Part shown: piece by piece, positions 8,754-16,065 of the stretch
Numbering within the stretch: the stretch's first letter is position 1
Layout: each line of letters opens with the position of its first letter
Source: an uncultured Pseudomonadales bacterium
Lineage (GTDB): Bacteria > Pseudomonadota > Gammaproteobacteria > Pseudomonadales > Azotimanducaceae
Reading direction: 5' to 3'
NCBI GenBank assembly: GCA_951813295.1
Contig: CATOTI010000002.1
Coordinates: 3,978,522 to 4,042,521 of the forward strand
DNA length: 64,000 bases
Program-made: the position numbers and the translations under genes
Notes under the pieces: generated by a model
The model's input: only the letters and a program-made list of their open reading frames with translations
What the model was told of the DNA's origin: nothing
The model's database searches: none

Positions 8754-9086
8754 CTATTCCTCCATCGCCTTCTTGTACTCGTCCACCAGCTTACGAAGCG
8801 TCGACAACTCGGCGTCCGTGAGATTGTCCTTGCCAGCCTTCGCATAGAGCGCGATAGCAAGCAGAGGGAACCGGGCATCGTGGTAGTAGTAGATCGCCCG
8901 TACCCCGCCGCTCTTCCCGCCACTTTGGCGGGCCCATCGCATCTTTCGAAGCGCGCCTGAGTTACGGATCAACGCGCCAGCTTCCGGGTCGATGGCGAGC
9001 TTGACCACCAGCGCTTCGTACTCGGTTCGCGTCAGATACTTTTCCCCAGCCTTCTCAAAAGCATCTGTGGTGATGACCGATTGCAC
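8754..9086 (-). CDS. RelE/HigB-family toxin
   Basis: 110 residues. RelE-superfamily toxin of the RelE-like/HigB type: the central strand segment GALRKMRWARQSGGKSGGVRAIYYYHD and the later LLAIALYAKAGKDNLTDAEL are diagnostic. Members are ribosome-dependent mRNA endonucleases; here the basic residues around Arg-Trp-Ala-Arg and GVRAIYYY would be the functional face. The start is a GTG at 9086, with no better in-frame ATG. It is followed directly by its antitoxin. A type II toxin-antitoxin role is inferred from the pair. Confidence 0.85.
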   Translation of the reverse strand: MQSVITTDAFEKAGEKYLTRTEYEALVVKLAIDPEAGALIRNSGALRKMRWARQSGGKSGGVRAIYYYHDARFPLLAIALYAKAGKDNLTDAELSTLRKLVDEYKKAMEE

Positions 9087-9103
9087 GACTGTATTTGGTG
9101 ATC

Positions 9104-9133
9104 CAATGGCCTACAAGATAGTTCAATGGCCTA
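9104..9133. repeat. direct repeat upstream of the toxin gene, possible operator
   Basis: The decamer CAATGGCCTA occurs at 9104-9113 and again at 9124-9133, exactly 20 bp apart (two helical turns) and 18 bases upstream of the toxin start. Same-face spacing in a toxin-antitoxin promoter suggests an operator for the XRE antitoxin. Evidence is position and spacing only. Confidence 0.4.
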
Positions 9134-9197
9134 TAGTTGGCAAGCGATCTCAAGGCCAAACGATGGTGGCGTCTGTTTCGGGACTGACTACTTTCCG

Positions 9198-9479
9198 ATG
9201 CTCAGACAACCGTTCCTACTCGCGCTCGCTGCTCCCATGGTGGTGGCGAGTAACTATGCAGAGCCGACGGTCGAGGTCTGGACGTATCTCTGGTGGTCGA
9301 TGACGCGTGCGTCTTCACCTTTCGCGGGGAGCGTCCGCGTTTGGACGGACACTTCATTCTCTGGATCTCGTGAGCGACTGACGCATCGCGTCCTGATCGC
9401 GCTTAGAAACGCCCTACCTATGCGTTCGATCGCGCCGAGCGGCCCTCGTCCGGTCGACGATCTCGAATACGATCCATGA
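9198..9479 (+). CDS. possible small secreted protein, unknown
   Basis: A 93-residue frame from the ATG at 9198. Its N-terminus (MLRQPFLLALAAPMVVASNYA) resembles a Sec signal peptide, followed by a tryptophan-rich stretch (EVWTYLWWSM). No family recognised. It has a weak ribosome site and overlaps the end of the opposite-strand membrane-protein gene at 9414-9620. It could be a chance frame in an otherwise gene-poor patch. Confidence 0.25.
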   Translation: MLRQPFLLALAAPMVVASNYAEPTVEVWTYLWWSMTRASSPFAGSVRVWTDTSFSGSRERLTHRVLIALRNALPMRSIAPSGPRPVDDLEYDP

Positions 9480-9620
9480 GGTGAGAACAATGGCGACGAA
9501 AATCGCAATGGATCCCCAACTCGCTTGCGTTGACGCGTAGATCCACGACGACCCGACAATGAGGACGGTCGCGATGCCTAGGGTTTGGGATGTCGTTTTT
9601 CCTAGTCGCATGTTCCCCAT
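9414..9620 (-). CDS. small two-helix membrane protein
   Basis: 68 residues from the ATG at 9620 (or 65 from the ATG at 9611). There are two hydrophobic segments: TLGIATVLIVGSSWIYAS near residues 13-30 and WGSIAIFVAIVLTSWIVFEIV near 35-55, then a basic tail (RTRAARRDRTHR). Its start overlaps the end of the upstream secreted-protein frame (stop at 9602-9604), as in the intact locus at 60.9 kb. No family recognised. The partner arrangement suggests a membrane or immunity-like partner of the secreted protein. Confidence 0.5.
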   Translation of the reverse strand: MGNMRLGKTTSQTLGIATVLIVGSSWIYASTQASWGSIAIFVAIVLTSWIVFEIVDRTRAARRDRTHR

Positions 9621-9928
9621 CCGACAAACGTTGCGGCGGTCCCGACAACAAACGCTGCGCCGCCGCCGCCACCAGTCACTGCTGCTGCAAGACCGGCCCG
9701 CATAGCCCAAGTTTGAGCAACAAATGAGACAGCGCAAGTCGCTTCAGCGTAGTCGAAGTCGTTCTCTTCGTCGGGTTGCGGACAAGGTGTCGTTGCCATG
9801 TTGTCGTATGCACCACCAAATTACCCGCAAATCGGATCTGGAATGCCTTCCGGCGATTCGCTGGCGCTAGTTGCTCCAGAGACGACCAACAACATGGAAA
9901 GCATTCCAGAAAAATGAAAATGTTTCAT
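9602..9928 (-). pseudogene. 4-Cys small secreted protein with in-frame TAA (paralogue of 60456-60854)
   Basis: Read from the ATG at 9928, the frame gives a signal peptide (MKHFHFSGMLSMLLVVSGATSA) and the start of a mature protein. It then meets a TAA at 9821-9823 (codon 36) and continues in the same frame to a TAG at 9602. The full frame would be 108 codons with cysteines at 34, 49, 65 and 107. An acidic EEND segment precedes the third Cys, and a Gly/Ala-rich hydrophobic stretch lies between the last two. This matches the intact protein at 60456-60854 in layout and in the EEND words. An ATG at 9799 after the stop could start a shortened, signal-less product. Either a nonsense mutation or a base error. 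Confidence 0.5.
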
Positions 9929-10249
9929 CGCGTTCTACGTCGACCGTTTTCAACCACCGAGGGCACAATTTCTTGGAATCGACTGCCGTCCAGTAGCGGC
10001 CGTTGCCGACGCGTAATAGGCGTATAGGGCGAGTTGGTCGGTAGGCGTTTGGCGTACCGCTTTGTGCGTCGTCGGCTACCGCAATGACCGCGAGATTTTC
10101 CGCATGGGAGGGCGACGGGTGGCCAAGAGATCTTGCTACCCGGCGTCGGTTCGTCGCACCGGGTGCGTTTTGCTCGACGACTGACGCGCCACGCTGGCCG
10201 TGACCGGGGTCGAATCGATATTCTCTGGCTTCGTTACAGGGGATGTTCA
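9929..10249. other. intergenic, no gene seen
   Basis: About 320 bases between the broken secreted-protein gene (minus strand) and the acyl-CoA dehydrogenase (plus strand). Open frames here lack a ribosome site and recognisable protein patterns. It must contain divergent promoters, but no clear -35/-10 pair stood out. Confidence 0.4.
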
Positions 10250-11431
10250 ATGACCCAGGAACTCGACGCGTTTCGAGACGATGCGCGCCAATGGCTCGCT
10301 GACAATTTTCCGCCCGCGCTTGCGAACAAACGCCCGCCCGGTATCGCCGGTTTCGGTGCCAAGTTCACGGGCGACTGGAAAGTATGGCAGGAGAAACTCG
10401 GCGAAAAAGGCTGGTCGACGCCGACCTGGCCGGCCGAATACGGCGGCGGTGGGCTGACGCCTGATGAGGCCGATGTCCTGCGAGAAGAAATGAATCGTGC
10501 TGGCGCGTTCAACCCGATCGGTGGCTTCGGCACGATGATGTGGGGTCCGACGGTGCTCGATTTCGGCACCGACGAGCAGAAGCATCGCTATTTGCCGGAC
10601 ATCATTCACGGCCGTGTGCACTGGTGCCAGGGCTATTCGGAGCCGGGCGCCGGTTCCGATCTCGCGAGCCTCTCGAGCTTCGCCGAGGACAAGGGCGACC
10701 ACTTCGTCATCAACGGTTCGAAGATCTGGACGTCCGGTGCGAAGGAAGCCGACTGGATGTACGGCATCTTCCGTACCGACAGAAGCAACAAATACGAAGG
10801 CATCAGCTTCATCACGCTCGACATGAAGTCTCCCGGGGTCGAGGTGAAGCCGATCAAGCTGATCTCGGGCCAGTCACCTTTCAACGAGGTGTTCTTCACC
10901 GATGTTGTGGTGCCGAAAGAAAACCTGATCGGTGAAATGAACAAGGGTTGGGCGATCGGCAAGCACCTGTTACTGCACGAGCGATCGGGCATCGCCGGTG
11001 ATGGCGGCGGCAATGTGAACGGCGGGTCGAGCTGGGGGCTTGAAGCCGCGGCGCGTGATCACATCGGCATGGATGGTGACGTTCTCGCCGACGGTGGCAT
11101 GCGGGAGCGAATCGCGGACAATCGTATGACGTCGCACGCCTTCGGGCTGACGGCGCGTCGATTCAGCACGGAAGCGGCGGTGCACGGTCCGACACCCGCG
11201 ATCGGGATCCTCAAGATCGCCTGGGCGAAGATGAATCAGGATCGTGAAGAACTGATGGTCGAAATCCTGGGCAACCGGGGGATCGGTTGGGAAGGTGAAG
11301 GCTTTTCCGACCGAGAGTTGGCGCATACGCGCGCGATGTTGCGCTCGAAAGCGAATTCGATCGAAGGCGGTTCCAACGAGGTCAACCTGAACCTCGTGGC
11401 GAAGCGCGTTCTCGGCCTTCAGGGGTATTGA
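10250..11431 (+). CDS. acyl-CoA dehydrogenase
   Basis: 393 residues from the ATG at 10250 (MTQELDAF); the longer upstream frame to 10133 is non-homologous. It has the standard ACAD fold: N-terminal helices (DDARQWLADNFP), the FAD-binding segment QGYSEPGAGSDLASL near residues 125-140, WTSGAKEADWMYGIFRTD, and the C-terminal FSDRELAHTRAMLRSKANSIEGGSNEVNLNLVAKRVLGL. Oxidises an acyl-CoA to the trans-2-enoyl-CoA with transfer to ETF. It is followed immediately by a second ACAD gene, an arrangement typical of heterodimeric FadE pairs used for bulky side chains (steroid or isoprenoid type). Confidence 0.92.
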   Translation: MTQELDAFRDDARQWLADNFPPALANKRPPGIAGFGAKFTGDWKVWQEKLGEKGWSTPTWPAEYGGGGLTPDEADVLREEMNRAGAFNPIGGFGTMMWGPTVLDFGTDEQKHRYLPDIIHGRVHWCQGYSEPGAGSDLASLSSFAEDKGDHFVINGSKIWTSGAKEADWMYGIFRTDRSNKYEGISFITLDMKSPGVEVKPIKLISGQSPFNEVFFTDVVVPKENLIGEMNKGWAIGKHLLLHERSGIAGDGGGNVNGGSSWGLEAAARDHIGMDGDVLADGGMRERIADNRMTSHAFGLTARRFSTEAAVHGPTPAIGILKIAWAKMNQDREELMVEILGNRGIGWEGEGFSDRELAHTRAMLRSKANSIEGGSNEVNLNLVAKRVLGLQGY

Positions 11432-11433
11432 TC

Positions 11434-12570
11434 GTGGCGGTCTTAACCGAAGAGCAGGTCATCCTGCGCGATCAGGCAAAAGCCTGGGCGACCGAAGAAT
11501 CACCCGTGGGTAGTTTCCGCGCGATGCGCGATACCGGGAACGAGCTCGGCTATTCGCCGGACACCTGGCAAGCCATTTGCCAGTTGGGCTGGTCCGGCAT
11601 CCTGATTCCGGAAGCGTACGGCGGCTCGGGAATGGACTACCGAACGTTCGGCATCGTGCTCGAGGAGACCGGGCGTACGCTGACCGCGAGTCCGCTCCTG
11701 GCATCCGGTCTCGTTGGTGCTTCGGCGCTGCTCCTCGGCGGCACGGAGGAGCAGAAGAGAGCCTGGCTGCCCGGCGTCGCGGCAGGAAGCTCCATCATCA
11801 CGCTCGCGGTCGATGAGACTTCGCAGCACAACCCCGGCCGTATCGCGCTCAGGGCGTCGGCTTCGAACGGGGGCTTTGAGCTGAACGGCAAAAAGCTCTT
11901 TGTGATGGAAGGGGCTGCGGCCGACGCCTTCGTCGTCGCAGCGCGCACGTCCGGGACCGAGAACGACCAGTCCGGGATCACGCTCTTCCTCGTCGAAGCG
12001 GGGGCTGACGGTGTCACGGCGCACGGTTTGAAGACCTTCGATTCGCGTGGCTATGCAGACGTCTCATTCGATGGCGTAACGGTCGGCAGCGACGCTGTGT
12101 TGGGCGCAGTCGATGCGGGGTTTTCGTTGCTCGACTCGATCCTCGATCGCGGCCGCGCCGGGCTCGCGGCCGAGATGATGGGCACGGGCGCCGAGGCGTT
12201 CAACCGCACGCTCGAGTACCTGAAGACGCGCGTGCAGTTCGGCCAGGTGATCGGTTCGTTCCAATCCCTCGGCCATCGCCAGGCGAGTCATTTCATGAAC
12301 ATGGAGATGGCGAAATCGTGTGTCGAAGCCGCGCTGACCGCGATCGATCAGGACGGCGAGGACGTCGCCCAGCTTGCATCGTTAGCCAAGTCGAAGGCCG
12401 GTGATTTCCTGCACGACATGACCAACGACATGATTCAGATGCACGGTGGCATCGGGATGACGGACGAGTTCGATGCCGGGTTTTTCCTGAAGCGCGCACG
12501 CGCCGCGGAAACGCTTTTTGGCGGTCAGGCGTTCCATCGCCGTCGCTACATCAGCTTCGAAGGCATCTAG
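11434..12570 (+). CDS. acyl-CoA dehydrogenase, partner of the preceding gene
   Basis: About 378 residues. I prefer the GTG at 11434, which has an agggg site nine bases upstream. The TTG at 11428 overlaps the previous stop but sits too close to that site. The ACAD pattern is present (ILIPEAYGGSGMDYRTFGIVLEETGRT, RVQFGQVIGSFQSLGHRQASH, IQMHGGIGMTDEFDAGFFLKRARAAETLFGG). The FAD/substrate loop is less canonical than in the upstream gene, consistent with a heterodimeric ACAD in which each subunit contributes part of the site. Co-transcribed with the upstream ACAD. Confidence 0.9.
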   Translation: MAVLTEEQVILRDQAKAWATEESPVGSFRAMRDTGNELGYSPDTWQAICQLGWSGILIPEAYGGSGMDYRTFGIVLEETGRTLTASPLLASGLVGASALLLGGTEEQKRAWLPGVAAGSSIITLAVDETSQHNPGRIALRASASNGGFELNGKKLFVMEGAAADAFVVAARTSGTENDQSGITLFLVEAGADGVTAHGLKTFDSRGYADVSFDGVTVGSDAVLGAVDAGFSLLDSILDRGRAGLAAEMMGTGAEAFNRTLEYLKTRVQFGQVIGSFQSLGHRQASHFMNMEMAKSCVEAALTAIDQDGEDVAQLASLAKSKAGDFLHDMTNDMIQMHGGIGMTDEFDAGFFLKRARAAETLFGGQAFHRRRYISFEGI

Positions 12571-12572
12571 TT

Positions 12573-13727
12573 TCAAACACCTAAGCGCTCGGCCGCGAGG
12601 CGAGCGCCCGCGACGAGGCTTTCGAGCTTTGCCCAGGCGACTGCTGGCGCGATCGGGCCGAAGCCGGCCGAGGTCTCGAAACCACAATCCGTACCGGCGA
12701 TCACGCGAGCCGGGTTGCCGATCACGTCGATGATCCGTTCGATCCGTCCAGCAACGGCTTCCGGGTGCTCGATATAGTTCGTTGTGGTGTCGATCACGCC
12801 CGGGATCAGGGTCACGTCGTTCCCCAGCGGGTGTTCGTCGAAGAGTCGGTATTCGTGCTCGTGGCGCGGATTCGCCATCGAGAGGAGTATCCCGCCGGAA
12901 CGCATTCGCTTGATCTCATCGAAGATGTCGATGAGTGGCACGTCTTCGTCGTGTGGTCCTTCGTAGTTTCCCCAGCAGACGTGCAAGCGGATCTGCTCCT
13001 TCGGAACGTCGACAAGCACATCGTTGATCGCGTCGACCACGATCCTCACGAAATCGAGAAAGTCGCTGAGCGGTTTGCCGTGGAAAAGCGTATGTCGCTC
13101 CATGGCGAGATCAGGTGCGTCGATCTGCAGGATGAACCCGGCGGCGGCTATGGCGCGGTATTCGTGGCCGAGCGCGGTGGCGACCGCCGTGACGTAGTCG
13201 GCGAGTTCTTCGTAGTGCCGATTCTCCATTGCTGCCGCGACGATGCCAGGCGATGGCGAGGACATGAAGCAGCTCGCCGGCTGGCGATTGAGATCACTGA
13301 TGATGGTGAGCAACTCGTCGATCTCCGCGCCGATTGCCGCGTCACCGGACCAGGAAACGGCCGATGTGGCCGCGGGGATCGTGGCCAGGCTCACGTTGTG
13401 CTCACGAAAGTGCGAACCGAGAACGTGCTCAAGATAGCCGTCGTACTTAAACATGTCGGCCATCGGCGGACGTCGTCCGGGCTCGTTCGAAAACCCCGCC
13501 ATTCGATAGCGAACGTAGCTGAAGAAGCTCTCTCGGCCGACTTCGCCGTTGTTGATCAGGTCGAGCCCGATGTCGTGTTGTCGACGCACGACGTCGAGGG
13601 TCGCGTGATGGGACGCCCGCGTCATCTCGTCGGCATCGACCGCGCCCCCTTCCGCGAGGTCGGCATGCAGCTTCTGTAGTGCGGGTGGTCGGGGCAGGCT
13701 TCCCGCGTGGGTCGTCTTTATCGTCAT
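12573..13727 (-). CDS. cobalamin-independent methionine synthase (MetE) C-terminal-domain-like methyltransferase
   Basis: 384 residues from the ATG at 13727 (MTIKTTHAGSLPRP). It corresponds to the catalytic UROD/MetE-like barrel without the N-terminal MetE half. Candidate zinc ligands are the His and Cys in RLHVCWGNYEGPH and a C-terminal Cys in GTDCGFETS, matching the family's H-x-C...C pattern. Stand-alone relatives include core methyltransferases and epoxyalkane:coenzyme M transferase-type proteins, so the thiol acceptor is uncertain. It is convergent with the acyl-CoA dehydrogenase pair and divergent from the arylsulfotransferase-like gene at 13835. Confidence 0.8.
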   Translation of the reverse strand: MTIKTTHAGSLPRPPALQKLHADLAEGGAVDADEMTRASHHATLDVVRRQHDIGLDLINNGEVGRESFFSYVRYRMAGFSNEPGRRPPMADMFKYDGYLEHVLGSHFREHNVSLATIPAATSAVSWSGDAAIGAEIDELLTIISDLNRQPASCFMSSPSPGIVAAAMENRHYEELADYVTAVATALGHEYRAIAAAGFILQIDAPDLAMERHTLFHGKPLSDFLDFVRIVVDAINDVLVDVPKEQIRLHVCWGNYEGPHDEDVPLIDIFDEIKRMRSGGILLSMANPRHEHEYRLFDEHPLGNDVTLIPGVIDTTTNYIEHPEAVAGRIERIIDVIGNPARVIAGTDCGFETSAGFGPIAPAVAWAKLESLVAGARLAAERLGV

Positions 13728-13834
13728 GCGGTCTCCGTTGCAGCGCGAAGTCTCGACCCTGAAGATGCCCGTGGGGAGGGATGGTCGGCAAGCCAGGCGG
13801 ACCCTCATCTCGACCTCGATCGAAGGAGAAATTG

Positions 13835-15004
13835 ATGGGATGGTCCCCGTTTCGTCAGACCGGGCTGACGTTCAGTCTGCCGGCCAAAGTATTGACGGGC
13901 TATACGCTCATCCATCCCCTCGGCGGCGTCGATACGCTGCTTCTCGACATGCAAGGCCGTGTCGTCAAGCGGTGGCATCAGGAAGACATACGTCCCGGGT
14001 ATTGCCGTCTGCTCGAGAACGGCAATTTGTTGCAACTTGGCAATGATCGAGTTCGACCATCAGGTGCGGCACCCGGGACGCCCGAATGGCGGGCGTTGCC
14101 CATCGAGCAGCGCGTTCGTGTCCTCGGGGCGAACGCGACGTTCATCCGCGAGATCGACTGGCGCGGTGACGTCGTGTGGGAGTATCGAGACCCGCTCATT
14201 CACCACGATTTCTGGCGGCTCGAGAACGGCAACACCGTGCTGGTCCGATGGCGGGACATGGATCCCGAGCGGGCAGCACGGGTCGAGGGCGGGCACGGCA
14301 ATCTACCGGCCGGGGAGACGTTACTCGGCGATGAATTCATCGAAATCGATCCGAGCGGGAACGTCGTCTGGCGCGCCGTGCTCGATGAGTTACTCGACCC
14401 GGTCGCGGACCCGCTCAGCCCGATGAGCCACAGGGCGGAATGGACCCACGTCAACAGCGTCGCCGTCTGGCAGCGCGGAGGTGAAGACAAGCTCTTGTTC
14501 TCGTCGAGGAATACCAACCGCGTCGGGATCATCGATCGCGCCAGCGGCGAACTCGTCTGGAAGCTCACGGAACCTGCGATCTTTGGCCAGCACCATCCGA
14601 CGTGGTTGACGAACGGCAACGTCCAGGTTTTCGACAACGGCCTGAATCGGCCGGGGCTGCCGTTCTCGCGGGTGATCGAAATCGATCCGCGTGCGGAAAA
14701 GAATGAACCGGTATGGCACTACCGTGCCGATCCGCCGCAGGAGTTTTTCAGCGCGCATATCTCGGGCGCTGAACGCCAACCGAACGGTAACGTGCTGATC
14801 TGTGAAGGCGCAGCCGGGCGAGTATTCGAGATCACGCCGCGCGGCGAATACGTCTGGGAATGGGTGAGCCCGTTCCTCAATCGTGTTCTGCCGGATGCCC
14901 AGGGGCACTGGATTTTCAGGGCGCACCGGTATCGACCGGATTACCCAGGCCTGGGTGAGCTCGAGGTCGATACCCGCTTCAACGAACTACACGGCCTTGG
15001 TTAG
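13835..15004 (+). CDS. arylsulfotransferase (ASST)-family beta-propeller protein
   Basis: 389 residues from the ATG at 13835, with gaaggag as ribosome site. Repeated blade motifs of the form W.Y.DP..HHD..RL.NGN (LENGNLLQLG, WEYRDPLIHHDFWRLENGN, WTHVNSVAVWQ, FGQHHPTWLTNGNVQVFDNG) mark the PF05935/PF14269 arylsulfotransferase propeller. Classical ASSTs are periplasmic and use aryl sulfate donors, but no obvious signal peptide is seen here. Members of this group may therefore be intracellular or non-canonically exported. Function beyond family assignment is open. Confidence 0.75.
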   Translation: MGWSPFRQTGLTFSLPAKVLTGYTLIHPLGGVDTLLLDMQGRVVKRWHQEDIRPGYCRLLENGNLLQLGNDRVRPSGAAPGTPEWRALPIEQRVRVLGANATFIREIDWRGDVVWEYRDPLIHHDFWRLENGNTVLVRWRDMDPERAARVEGGHGNLPAGETLLGDEFIEIDPSGNVVWRAVLDELLDPVADPLSPMSHRAEWTHVNSVAVWQRGGEDKLLFSSRNTNRVGIIDRASGELVWKLTEPAIFGQHHPTWLTNGNVQVFDNGLNRPGLPFSRVIEIDPRAEKNEPVWHYRADPPQEFFSAHISGAERQPNGNVLICEGAAGRVFEITPRGEYVWEWVSPFLNRVLPDAQGHWIFRAHRYRPDYPGLGELEVDTRFNELHGLG

Positions 15005-15032
15005 GACTATCGTCGAAACTTGATCTTGCGCG

Positions 15033-16055
15033 TCAGCGCGCCGCGATCGACTCGATCACGCACTCGGTTTCTTCCCAACCGATGCACGCGTCCGTGATGC
15101 TCTGTCCGTAAGTGTCGGGTCGATCCTGGCGGCCAGCGACCAGATGGCTTTCGAGCATGATGCCGGCGATCGTCAAGGCATCGTCGCGTCGTAATGCCAC
15201 GACCGATTCGGCGACGCCCGCCTGGCGTGTATGGTCTTTGCCGGAGTTGGCGTGGCTGCAATCGACGACGATTCCCGCATCGATCCCGCGGTGGTTGAGG
15301 CCTTTCCGGGCGTCTTCGATGCTTTCCTGGTCGAAATTGGGTTGCGCGCCACCGCGTAACACGAGATGCGCATCGTTGTTCCCGCTCGTCTCGTAGAGGG
15401 CAGGCGCGCCTTCCTTCGTCAACGTGGGAAAGAGGTGTGACGCGCGCGCTGCGATCAGCGCGTCTAGCGCCACGCCGACGTCGCCGTCGGTACGGTTCTT
15501 GATGCCGACCGGCATCGAAAGCCCGGACGCGAGCTGGCGATGAATCTGACTCTCGACGGTGCGTGCGCCGATGGCACCCCAGCTCACGAAGTCGGCCAGG
15601 TATTGACCGAACGTCGTGTCGAGAAACTCGGTCGCGACCGGCAATCCGCACGCCGTGACATGGGCCAGGAGATGGCGCGCGCCACGTAGTCCATCATTCA
15701 CGTGAAACGAGTCGTCGAGCCCGGGGTCGTTGATGTAGCCCTTCCATCCGACCGTCGAGCGCGGCTTTTCGAAGTAGACGCGCATGACGATCAAGAGTTC
15801 GCCGGCTGTACGTTCGGACAGCAATGCCAGGCGGTCAGCGTATTCCTTGGCCGCGTCTGGATCGTGAATGGAGCAGGGGCCGACCACCACGAGGAGCCGC
15901 CGATCGCGTCCGTGGACGATGTCGGCAATGTCGCGGCGCGTCCTTGTGATGAGGTCCACGGCGCGCGCCGAGACGGGAATGTCCTCGGCAAGCACCGCGG
16001 GTGCGATCAACGCCCGTTTGCGTCGAATACGAAGGTCGTCGCCCTGATCGGTCAT
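15033..16055 (-). CDS. aroG: 3-deoxy-7-phosphoheptulonate (DAHP) synthase, class I
   Basis: 340 residues with the complete class I alpha DAHP synthase pattern: RDIADIVHGRDRRLLVVVGPCSIHDPDAAKEYA, MRVYFEKPRSTVGWKGYINDP, VGIKNRTDGD, HLVLRGG..PNFD, VDCSHANSGKDH and a C-terminal SITDACIGWEET. It condenses PEP and erythrose 4-phosphate at the head of the shikimate pathway and needs a divalent metal (Cys in GPCS, His, Glu, Asp). The feedback specificity (AroF, G or H) is not decidable here. It starts ten bases after the BVMO stop, so it may be read from the same transcript although unrelated in function. Confidence 0.93.
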   Translation of the reverse strand: MTDQGDDLRIRRKRALIAPAVLAEDIPVSARAVDLITRTRRDIADIVHGRDRRLLVVVGPCSIHDPDAAKEYADRLALLSERTAGELLIVMRVYFEKPRSTVGWKGYINDPGLDDSFHVNDGLRGARHLLAHVTACGLPVATEFLDTTFGQYLADFVSWGAIGARTVESQIHRQLASGLSMPVGIKNRTDGDVGVALDALIAARASHLFPTLTKEGAPALYETSGNNDAHLVLRGGAQPNFDQESIEDARKGLNHRGIDAGIVVDCSHANSGKDHTRQAGVAESVVALRRDDALTIAGIMLESHLVAGRQDRPDTYGQSITDACIGWEETECVIESIAAR

Positions 16056-16065
16056 CGAGGTCGGC

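Noticed and set aside
9821..9823. Recoding of the in-frame stop in the 4-Cys pseudogene
   Set aside because: The codon is TAA, which is not used for selenocysteine (UGA) or pyrrolysine (UAG), and no recoding element is visible. A mutation or base error is simpler.
9867..10250. 127-residue minus-strand frame across the gap before the acyl-CoA dehydrogenase
   Set aside because: Overlaps the start of the well-supported ACAD and the secreted-protein signal region; no recognisable pattern or ribosome site.
12765..13679. 304-residue plus-strand frame opposite the MetE-like gene
   Set aside because: Antisense shadow of a gene with clear methyltransferase motifs; composition is Val/Asp/Arg-rich as expected for a shadow.
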